Part shown: positions 16,956 through 24,109 of the stretch, piece after piece
How the letters are laid out: each line of letters starts with the position of its first letter
Position numbering within the stretch: the first letter of the stretch is position 1
NCBI GenBank assembly: GCA_040290295.1
Contig: PSMW01000019.1
Coordinates: 1-64,000 of the forward strand
Source: CAADGV01 sp040290295
Lineage (GTDB): Bacteria; Bacteroidota; Ignavibacteria; UBA10030; UBA6906
DNA: 64,000 bases
Reading direction: 5' to 3'
Notes under the pieces: generated by a model
What the model saw: the letters and a program-made list of their open reading frames with translations, nothing else
What the model was told of the DNA's origin: nothing
Databases searched by the model: none
Made by a program: the position numbers and the translations under genes

Positions 16956-17867
16956 ATGAACGTTCTGGTTTTTGGCGTCGATGGCGGGGGAACCAAAACC
17001 ACCGGCTTGCTTGCCGATGAAAGGGGGACTGTTCTGTCCGAGCGGACGGGCGGAGCCACCAACGTGCATGTGGTGGGCGTTGAGGCTGCTGCTTCACGAT
17101 TGGCGCTGGTGCTGACGCAGTGCTGCGCCGCGGCGGGATGCACCCTAGGTGATGTTCGCGCTCTTGTGTTGGGACTTGCGGGCGCCGGACGCGAAGAAGT
17201 GCGATGGCACTTGAGCGAACAACTCACCACACTGCTTGGAAGTCCCTTGCCGTTGATGATCGAAACGGATGCCCGCGTAGCATTGGAAGGGGCGTTCGGT
17301 GGAAAGCACGGCATCGTGATCATCGCCGGAACAGGATCGGTGGTGATCGGCAAATCACCGAACGGCGCAGTGGCGCTTCTCGGTGGGTGGGGGCGTGCTT
17401 TGGGAGATGGAGGGAGCGGATATTTCCTCGGCATCGAAGCGCTCAAAGTCCTTGCTGCGCTCCTCGATGGGAGGGTCGCCCCATCGCCGCTGACCAGGCT
17501 GACGATGGAGGTGCTTCAGCGCGAAACGCGTGAGAGCCTTCTCGATCTTCTCTACCGTGAGCGCTACGATCCCGCGCAATTGGCTCCTGTAGTGTTGCGT
17601 GCGATGCATGAGGGAGACGATCGAGCAGCGGAAATTCTTCGTCGCGGCGCCGTTGCCTTGGCTGACCAAGCACGTGCACTGGCAGAGCGGCTGCAGTTCG
17701 AGAGCGACATCCCGACCGTCCTCCATGGGGGCGTGATGCAAACCGAGTATGCGCGCATGGTAAGCGAGGAGCTTCGAAAATTCCTTCCTGCTGCACGCGT
17801 GCAGGCGCCCGAACATTCACCGGCGTACGGTGCTGTTTTGCTGGCGCTTCGGTATCTCCGGAATTGA
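16956..17867 (+). CDS. BadF/BadG-type ATPase, N-acetylglucosamine kinase-like
   Basis: 303 residues from the ATG at 16956; 15 extra residues in a longer frame look non-coding. ASKHA sugar-kinase fold: phosphate-1 loop VFGVDGGGTKTTGLLADE, ALVLGLAGAGREE, phosphate-2 loop GIVIIAGTGSVVIGK followed by GGWGRALGDGGSGYFLG (the GGWG.LGDeGSG motif of GlcNAc kinases), and an adenosine-side VLHGGVMQTE. It phosphorylates an amino sugar (GlcNAc or glucosamine) in the cytosol. pruA starts 40 bases later. A small hairpin (16891-16897/16907-16913) without a T run lies upstream. Confidence 0.85.
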   Translation: MNVLVFGVDGGGTKTTGLLADERGTVLSERTGGATNVHVVGVEAAASRLALVLTQCCAAAGCTLGDVRALVLGLAGAGREEVRWHLSEQLTTLLGSPLPLMIETDARVALEGAFGGKHGIVIIAGTGSVVIGKSPNGAVALLGGWGRALGDGGSGYFLGIEALKVLAALLDGRVAPSPLTRLTMEVLQRETRESLLDLLYRERYDPAQLAPVVLRAMHEGDDRAAEILRRGAVALADQARALAERLQFESDIPTVLHGGVMQTEYARMVSEELRKFLPAARVQAPEHSPAYGAVLLALRYLRN

Positions 17868-17907
17868 GAGCAAACAATGATTGACCAACAACGCAAAGGT
17901 GAAGGCT

Positions 17908-19467
17908 ATGGCGATCCCTAAATTCAAAAATGAACCCTTGACGGATTTTTCCAATCCCAAAAATCGGAAGGCACAAGAGCGCGCGATCGAGAAGGTGCGT
18001 TCGGAAATCGGCAGGGAGTATCCGCTGCTGATCGGCGGAGAAAAAATCACCGCGCAGGAAAAATTCAGTTCCTACAATCCAAGCCGCCCGTCGGAGATTG
18101 TGGGCGTGTTTCAGAAAGGGACGGCCGAGCTTGCTACCAAAGTAATGGGTGTTGCGCTTGCCAAGTTCGAGGAGTGGAAAGACGTGGCGCCGAAGAAGCG
18201 CGCAGAGTATCTGTTCAAAGCAGCGAAGGTAATGCGCCGCCGTCGATTCGAATTGAACGCGACGATGATTCTCGAGGTCGGCAAGACGTGGCCCGAGGCG
18301 GATGCCGATACAGCGGAGGCGATCGACTTTCTGGAGTTCTACGCTCGCGAAATGTTGCGCTACGGTGTCGATCAACCGGTCGTGAAGATTTCGGGCGAAC
18401 GTGGTAAGCTCGTGTACCTTCCCCTCGGCGTCGGCGTTGTGATTCCACCGTGGAACTTCGCGCTCGCCATTCTCACCGGCATGACGTCCGCTGCGATCGT
18501 TACAGGCAACACCGTCATTCTCAAGCCATCGAGCGATTCGCCGCTAACGGGTTGGCGCTTCGTCGAAGTGATGGAAGAAGTCGGATTGCCCGCGGGCGTG
18601 TTGAACTTCGTGACCGGTCCGGGCGGTGCTGTTGGCGATACGTTGGTGTGCCATCCCCAAACGCGTTTCGTTTCCTTCACCGGTTCGAAGGAGGTCGGCA
18701 TCCACATTTACGAAGAAGCGGCGAAGGTACGGCCCGGACAAATCTGGCTGAAGCGTGTGGTCGCGGAGATGGGCGGGAAGGATTCGATTATCGTGGATGA
18801 GGGAGTAGATTTGGACGATGCCGCTGCAGGCGTCATCGTGTCGGCGTTCGGTTTCCAAGGTCAGAAATGTTCGGCCTGCTCGCGTGTCATCGTTCTCGAA
18901 TCGATCTACGACAATGTTCTGGACCTGCTGGTCAAGAAAGCCGAGTCGATCACTGTCGGCGATGCTGCCAATCCCGCCAACTACATGGGACCAGTCATCA
19001 ACGCTGCCGCCGAGCAGAGCATTCTCGGTTATATCCGCAAAGGAGTTGCCGAAGGCGGTCGTCTTGTGGCAGGCGGTTCGAAAGCTGAGGGGGAAGGGTA
19101 TTTCATTCGCCCAACGGTCATTGCCGATGTCGATCCTCTCGCTACCATTGCGCAAGAAGAGATTTTCGGACCGGTGCTTGCAGTCATCAAGGCGAAGAAC
19201 TTCGACGAGGCACTCGCGATCGCGAACAACACGCAGTACGGTTTGACCGGCGCCGTGTACTCGAAAAACAGAAAGCATCTCGCGCGAGCGGAAAAAGAAT
19301 TTTTTGTCGGCAACTTGTACTTCAATCGTAAATGTACCGGCGCGCTCGTGGGCGTTCATCCCTTCGGCGGCTTCAACATGAGCGGCACCGACTCGAAAGC
19401 AGGAGGGCGCGATTATTTGCTGTTGTTCCTGCAAGCAAAATCCATCGCGGAAAAAATCAAACGATAA
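17908..19467 (+). CDS. pruA: L-glutamate gamma-semialdehyde (P5C) dehydrogenase
   Basis: 519 residues from the ATG at 17908, with GGTGAAGG just upstream; a TTG at 17881 would add 9 residues. The N-terminus FKNEPLTDFSNPKNRK is characteristic of group-1 P5C dehydrogenases. Catalytic residues: Asn in IPPWNFALAI, Glu in VVAEMGGKDSI, Cys in GQKCSACSRVI. It ends GGRDYLLLFLQAKSIAEKI, also diagnostic. It oxidises glutamate semialdehyde to glutamate, the last step of proline (and ornithine) breakdown. No proline dehydrogenase gene is adjacent. Confidence 0.95.
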   Translation: MAIPKFKNEPLTDFSNPKNRKAQERAIEKVRSEIGREYPLLIGGEKITAQEKFSSYNPSRPSEIVGVFQKGTAELATKVMGVALAKFEEWKDVAPKKRAEYLFKAAKVMRRRRFELNATMILEVGKTWPEADADTAEAIDFLEFYAREMLRYGVDQPVVKISGERGKLVYLPLGVGVVIPPWNFALAILTGMTSAAIVTGNTVILKPSSDSPLTGWRFVEVMEEVGLPAGVLNFVTGPGGAVGDTLVCHPQTRFVSFTGSKEVGIHIYEEAAKVRPGQIWLKRVVAEMGGKDSIIVDEGVDLDDAAAGVIVSAFGFQGQKCSACSRVIVLESIYDNVLDLLVKKAESITVGDAANPANYMGPVINAAAEQSILGYIRKGVAEGGRLVAGGSKAEGEGYFIRPTVIADVDPLATIAQEEIFGPVLAVIKAKNFDEALAIANNTQYGLTGAVYSKNRKHLARAEKEFFVGNLYFNRKCTGALVGVHPFGGFNMSGTDSKAGGRDYLLLFLQAKSIAEKIKR

Positions 19468-19557
19468 GCACAATGACTCCGCTGGGAGCGTTTACTCCGA
19501 CGGTTGCACCAACGGTGGTGCTGAACGTTTGCGGAAAGACGATTATGCATTCCGCCT

Positions 19558-20055
19558 ATGGATACCATGATTCAATGTTCGCACTGTCGGGGTGAAGTGA
19601 CGGAAGATAGCGACTTCTGTCCGCACTGTGGATACTTACTGACGGACGAGCCGCTGACCTGCCAGCAGCATCCCGATCGCGAAGCCGGCGGGGTGTGTAT
19701 CGTCTGCCGTCGCTTGGTGTGCGACCTTTGTAGCGACGAGAGCGAGCGCCGCGTGTTCTGCCTCGACCACATCGACGTGGTCACCGACGGCGATTGGGGG
19801 GAAGTGTTTCGTTCGACCGACATATTGGAAGCGGAACTGGCGAAGGCAGTGCTGCAGGAGGCGCACTTTCACGTTGAAGTGCAAAACTTCGGCTCGATCG
19901 GGTATGCGTGGGACGGAGGAGGAGAAAGCGCACTCTCGCGAGCAAATCTGAATAGCCCGGCAAAAGTGTTCGTACCGCTCGGCGAGTATCTCGAAGCGAA
20001 ACAGTTCCTCGATGAATGGCTCAGCGGCACTGCCGACAACAACTCCATTGTATAA
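19558..20055 (+). CDS. Zinc-ribbon / B-box-like / DUF2007 protein
   Basis: 165 residues. Three parts: a zinc ribbon at the N-terminus (IQCSHCRGEVTEDSDFCPHC), a B-box-like CxxH cluster at ~38-72 (TCQQHPDREAGGVCIVCRRL, CDLCSDES, FCLDH), and a C-terminal DUF2007 (putative signal-transducing) domain beginning EVFRSTDILEAELAKAVLQE. The cysteine pairs are all present. DUF2007 proteins have no proven role. It lies between pruA and sucC, 90 bases after pruA. The first ATG (19558) may be replaced by the in-frame one at 19567. Confidence 0.75.
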   Translation: MDTMIQCSHCRGEVTEDSDFCPHCGYLLTDEPLTCQQHPDREAGGVCIVCRRLVCDLCSDESERRVFCLDHIDVVTDGDWGEVFRSTDILEAELAKAVLQEAHFHVEVQNFGSIGYAWDGGGESALSRANLNSPAKVFVPLGEYLEAKQFLDEWLSGTADNNSIV

Positions 20056-20090
20056 CCACTTGTCTATCCATTTGAATTGAAGGAGTGTTC

Positions 20091-21254
20091 ATGAAGGTTC
20101 ACGAGTATCAAGCAAAAGACATTCTCCGCGGTTTCAACCTCGCTGTCCCGAAAGGGAAGGTTGCATTCTCTGTCGACGAAGCTGTGGCGGCTGCGCAAGC
20201 CATCGGCGGCAGTGTCTGGGTGGTGAAAGCGCAAATCCACGCAGGCGGCCGCGGCAAAGGCGGCGGCGTGAAACTCGCACGTTCGCTCGAAGAAGTCCGC
20301 ACCCTTGCATCGCACATCTTGGGCATGACGCTCGTAACTCATCAAACAGGACCCGAAGGGAAAGTCGTGAAGCGGTTGTTGATCGAGCAGGGCGTGAGCA
20401 TCGCTCGAGAGTTGTACGTCGGTGTCACGTTGGATCGCTCAACGTCGCGCAACGTGGTGATGGCTTCCACCGAAGGCGGCGTTGAAATCGAGAAGGTGGC
20501 GGAAGAATCGCCGGAGAAAATCTTGAAAGAGTTTGTCGACCCTGCCGTCGGCTTCCAGCCGTTCCAAGCGCGCAAGTTAGCGTTCGGGTTGAACTTGACC
20601 GGCGACGCGTTCAAAAATGGAGTGAAGTTCCTCTCCGCTTTGTATGCCGCGTACGAGGCAATGGATTGCTCGCTCGCCGAAATCAATCCCCTCGTCGTGA
20701 CGACGGAGGGGGACATTCTTGCGCTCGATGCGAAGATGACCTTCGACGATAACGCCATCTACCGTCACCCCGAACTCTCTCCGCTGAGAGATCTCGATGA
20801 GGAAGACCCACTCGAAGTCGAAGCCTCCAAGGCGAATCTCAACTACATCAAACTCGATGGGAACGTCGGGTGTATGGTGAACGGTGCCGGATTGGCGATG
20901 GCAACGATGGATATTATCAAGCTTGCCGGAGGCGAGCCGGCAAACTTTCTCGATGTGGGCGGCGGAGCGAGTGCCGAGACCGTCGAGGCGGGTTTCAAAA
21001 TTATTCTTACCGACAAGCATGTCAAGGCGGTTCTCATCAACATCTTCGGCGGCATCGTGCGTTGTGACCGTGTTGCACGCGGTGTGGTGGAAGCTGCGCG
21101 CAAAGTGCATGTCGATCTTCCTGTGGTGGTGCGATTGGCGGGAACCAACGCCGAGCTTGCGGGCCAAATCCTTGCCGAGTCCGGCTTGAACTTTCTTGTC
21201 GCGCGAGATCTGAAAGACGCGGCACAGAAGGTGACGGAAGCTCTTCGCAATTGA
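20091..21254 (+). CDS. sucC: Succinyl-CoA ligase, beta subunit
   Basis: 387 residues from the ATG at 20091, with AAGGAG 7 bases upstream (the longer frame adds two residues). N-terminal ATP-grasp (MKVHEYQAKDILRGFNLAVP, VVKAQIHAGGRGKGGGVKLA), metal-binding NPLVVTTEGDILALDAKM, and C-terminal CoA-ligase domain (LDGNVGCMVNGAGLAMATMD, FLDVGGGASAETV, LINIFGGIVRCDRVARGV). It forms succinyl-CoA/succinate plus ATP or GTP in the TCA cycle. The alpha subunit (sucD) is not adjacent: a small coiled-coil gene follows instead. Confidence 0.96.
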   Translation: MKVHEYQAKDILRGFNLAVPKGKVAFSVDEAVAAAQAIGGSVWVVKAQIHAGGRGKGGGVKLARSLEEVRTLASHILGMTLVTHQTGPEGKVVKRLLIEQGVSIARELYVGVTLDRSTSRNVVMASTEGGVEIEKVAEESPEKILKEFVDPAVGFQPFQARKLAFGLNLTGDAFKNGVKFLSALYAAYEAMDCSLAEINPLVVTTEGDILALDAKMTFDDNAIYRHPELSPLRDLDEEDPLEVEASKANLNYIKLDGNVGCMVNGAGLAMATMDIIKLAGGEPANFLDVGGGASAETVEAGFKIILTDKHVKAVLINIFGGIVRCDRVARGVVEAARKVHVDLPVVVRLAGTNAELAGQILAESGLNFLVARDLKDAAQKVTEALRN

Positions 21255-21279
21255 ATTCTCCGACCACGCAGGGCAACCT

Positions 21280-21660
21280 ATGGAAACAACCGAAGGCGTC
21301 CAATCCGCCTCCAAACCGGCAACAGCGAGTCCGAACGAAGGACGCACGTCGCTCGACCGGCGCTTGGATGCGCTCGAAGCGCGCGTAGCATCGATGGAAG
21401 AGCGACTCGGTGTACACACGCAAGCAGCTTTCTCCATGCAGGACGCTGCCGCCGCGTTGCTGAAGACCATGACGAGCATTCTCGGTCTGCTGAAAGAAAT
21501 CGGCAAGCGGATGGAGCGACTCGAACGCGGTCAAGCAGAGATGCTATCGAACAACCACAGCGTTGCTGCTGGTAGGCTCCACGATTCGATTGCGACGGCG
21601 AAGCGCATGCCCTCGCGCCGGGTTGCGAAGAAGAGCGTCCGCAAGAAGAAGGCGTCATGA
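21280..21660 (+). CDS. Small coiled-coil protein with basic C-terminus, function unknown
   Basis: 126 residues. A low-complexity N-terminus (~1-20) precedes a heptad-like coiled coil (SLDRRLDALEARVASMEERL, then LLKEIGKRMERLERGQAEML) and a strongly basic tail (AKRMPSRRVAKKSVRKKKAS). It starts 25 bases after sucC, and its end lies 61 bases before gatB. The basic tail might bind nucleic acid, but there is no recognised domain. Confidence 0.6.
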   Translation: METTEGVQSASKPATASPNEGRTSLDRRLDALEARVASMEERLGVHTQAAFSMQDAAAALLKTMTSILGLLKEIGKRMERLERGQAEMLSNNHSVAAGRLHDSIATAKRMPSRRVAKKSVRKKKAS

Positions 21661-21721
21661 GATCGTTGCGACGAAGCCGCGACGAGAAGCGTCGCTTTTT
21701 GCTGCTCCGTGCGATCCGCCC

Positions 21722-23209
21722 ATGAGCAGCGCACGCGAGAAATACGAGCCGGTCATCGGACTCGAGGTGCATGCACAGCTCACCACGCGCTCGAAGGCGT
21801 TCTGTGGATGCTCTGCCGCCTTTGGCGACGAACCGAACACCAATGTCTGTCCTGTTTGCCTCGGCATGCCCGGCACGCTCCCCGTGCTCAACAAGAATCT
21901 CGTCGAGTTCATCCTGCGGATGGGGATTGCGACGCGGTGTACGATCGCACCACGCTCGGTGTTCGCCCGCAAGAACTATTTCTATCCCGATCTGCCCAAA
22001 GGCTACCAAATCTCACAATATGAAGAGCCGATTTGCGCAAATGGCGAAGTGGAAATCGATTTGGACGAACGAACACGAAAGCGCATCGGCATCAAGCGCA
22101 TTCACATGGAAGAGGACGCGGGCAAATCGTTACATGACGTCGCGAGCGATACGCTGGTGGACTTGAATCGCTGCGGCGTGCCGCTCATCGAAATCGTGAC
22201 GGAGCCGGACATCCGCTCGCCGCACGAGGCGTACCTCGTGCTCGGGCGCATTCGGCAGGTGGTGATGTATCTGGGCATTTGCGACGGCAACATGGAGGAG
22301 GGAAGTCTGCGCTGCGATGCGAACGTTTCTGTGCGCTTGAAAGGCGCCACATCGTTCGGCGTGAAGACGGAAGTGAAAAACATGAATTCCCTTCGCAACG
22401 TGGAGCGCGCGTTGGAGTTCGAGGTGGAACGTCAGGTGCGACTCTTGGAGGCGGGCGAGCCCGTGATTCAAGAAACGCTGCTCTGGGATGCCGATCGAGG
22501 CGTTACCTACACCATGCGCTCGAAGGAGGAAGCGCACGATTATCGGTACTTCCCCGACCCTGATTTGTTACCCGTTCGTGTGAATGAGGAGTGGATCGCA
22601 CGGGTGCGGAGCGAACTGCCGGAACTTCCTACCGTGCGGCGCGATCGCTTCGTGGAGGCTCTCGGCTTGCCGCGGTACGATGCCGACGTGCTCACGGCAG
22701 AGAAGCCGGTAGCGGATTACTTCGAAGAGACGTTAGCGGCACTGCACCGAACAACAGGCGAAAAAGTCAATGAGCTTGCCAAGGTCGTCAGCAACTGGGT
22801 GATGACCGATGTGCTTAGAGTCATCGGTGAGCGTAAGCTTTCGCTCGACGCGTTCCCTATTCAACCGGCTCGTCTGGCTGCGATGCTCGCCTTGATCCGA
22901 AACGGAACGATCAGCGGGAAGATCGCCAAGGATGTCTTCGAAGAGATGGTGACGAATCCGAACGATCCGAAAACGATCGTGCAAGAGAAGGGCTGGCTGC
23001 AAGTGACGGATGTGGGCGCGATCGAACGTGCGGTGGAGGAAGTTCTTACCTCCAACACACAACAAGTCGAAAAGTATCTCGCGGGAAACGAGAAGGTCTT
23101 TACGTTCTTCGTCGGAGAGACGATGAAGAAGATGAAAGGCAAGGCGAATCCTGCCATCGTCAACGACATCTTGAAACAAAAACTCCGTGAACGGACCGCC
23201 ACGCCCTAA
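21722..23209 (+). CDS. gatB: Asp-tRNA(Asn)/Glu-tRNA(Gln) amidotransferase subunit B
   Basis: 495 residues from the ATG at 21722; the longer frame from 21563 runs over the preceding gene. Opening YEPVIGLEVHAQLTTRSKAF, zinc-site cysteines (CGCSAAFG, NVCPVCLGMPGTLPVLN), YFYPDLPKGYQISQYEEPI, GGVPL-equivalent RCGVPLIEIVTEPDIRSP, and the C-terminal YqeY-like domain (~400-495). It amidates mischarged Glu-tRNA(Gln) / Asp-tRNA(Asn) with GatA and GatC, which are not in this window. Confidence 0.96.
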   Translation: MSSAREKYEPVIGLEVHAQLTTRSKAFCGCSAAFGDEPNTNVCPVCLGMPGTLPVLNKNLVEFILRMGIATRCTIAPRSVFARKNYFYPDLPKGYQISQYEEPICANGEVEIDLDERTRKRIGIKRIHMEEDAGKSLHDVASDTLVDLNRCGVPLIEIVTEPDIRSPHEAYLVLGRIRQVVMYLGICDGNMEEGSLRCDANVSVRLKGATSFGVKTEVKNMNSLRNVERALEFEVERQVRLLEAGEPVIQETLLWDADRGVTYTMRSKEEAHDYRYFPDPDLLPVRVNEEWIARVRSELPELPTVRRDRFVEALGLPRYDADVLTAEKPVADYFEETLAALHRTTGEKVNELAKVVSNWVMTDVLRVIGERKLSLDAFPIQPARLAAMLALIRNGTISGKIAKDVFEEMVTNPNDPKTIVQEKGWLQVTDVGAIERAVEEVLTSNTQQVEKYLAGNEKVFTFFVGETMKKMKGKANPAIVNDILKQKLRERTATP

Positions 23210-23257
23210 GTGGTCATGTTCCGTTCACCCGATGGGTTCAACTATCGAAGGCCGATC

Positions 23258-24022
23258 ATGAGAAAAACGGTTATTGCCGGCAATTGGAAAATGTACAAGA
23301 CCGTCGAGGAAACGGTCGAGTTGCTCGATGCTTTGAAGCCACGATGCACGAAGCTTCCGCCGGAGGTGGAAGTGGTCGTCTGTCCGCCGTTTACATCGCT
23401 GGTGGTCGCCTCCCGGATGCTGAAGGATTCCCCCATTCGCTTGGGCGCGCAGAACATGAGTGAGCACGGCGAAGGTGCCTACACAGGCGAAGTTTCGTGG
23501 CGGATGTTGAAGTCGGCAGGCTGTCGGTACGTCATTCTCGGTCATTCCGAGCGCCGTCACTACTTCGGCGAAACGAACGAGCTGATCAATCGCAAAGCGA
23601 AGAAAGCACTCGAGGCGGGATTGGAACCGATTATTTGTGTCGGTGAAAGGTTGGAGGAGCGCGAGCAGGGCATCACGCAGCAAGTCGTTGCAACACAAAT
23701 CAAAGGTGTCCTCGCCGGCATTCCCTCGGAGGAGATGAAGCGCATCATCATCGCGTACGAGCCTGTGTGGGCGATCGGCACGGGCAAAACCGCGACGCCC
23801 GTTCAAGCCCAGGAAGTTCATCAACAGATACGCAAGCTCGTCGCTCAGCTCTACTCGTGGCACATAGCCGAAGCGCTGATCATCCAATACGGGGGAAGCG
23901 TCAAACCCGACAATGCCGCCGATCTGCTGGCGCAGGACGACATCGACGGCGCTTTGGTCGGGGGGGCTTGTCTCAAGGCGGATTCTTTCGCCGCAATTAT
24001 CGAGGCGGCACCCTCCCGCTAA
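23258..24022 (+). CDS. tpiA: Triosephosphate isomerase
   Basis: 254 residues from the ATG at 23258 (longer frame from 23210 has non-homologous residues). Active-site residues visible: Asn/Lys in IAGNWKMYK, His in VILGHSERRHYF, Glu in AYEPVWAIGTGKTA, and the phosphate-binding YGGSVKPDNAADLL. Interconverts DHAP and glyceraldehyde-3-phosphate. It starts 48 bases after gatB in the same direction. Confidence 0.97.
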   Translation: MRKTVIAGNWKMYKTVEETVELLDALKPRCTKLPPEVEVVVCPPFTSLVVASRMLKDSPIRLGAQNMSEHGEGAYTGEVSWRMLKSAGCRYVILGHSERRHYFGETNELINRKAKKALEAGLEPIICVGERLEEREQGITQQVVATQIKGVLAGIPSEEMKRIIIAYEPVWAIGTGKTATPVQAQEVHQQIRKLVAQLYSWHIAEALIIQYGGSVKPDNAADLLAQDDIDGALVGGACLKADSFAAIIEAAPSR

Positions 24023-24036
24023 CGCCCTAAAACTCA

Positions 24037-24065
24037 TTGCATTCCCTTCACGTTTTGCTTATATT
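24037..24065 (+). promoter_or_regulatory. Predicted promoter for the GH2/membrane fusion and smc run
   Basis: TTGCAT (24037-24042), 17-base spacer, TATATT (24060-24065). About 38 bases separate the predicted transcript start from the TTG start at 24110. It begins a run of closely spaced genes to 35354. Confidence 0.6.
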
Positions 24066-24109
24066 TTCACGCAACACTGACTCCATTTCATAGAGTTCGG
24101 TACATCTCA

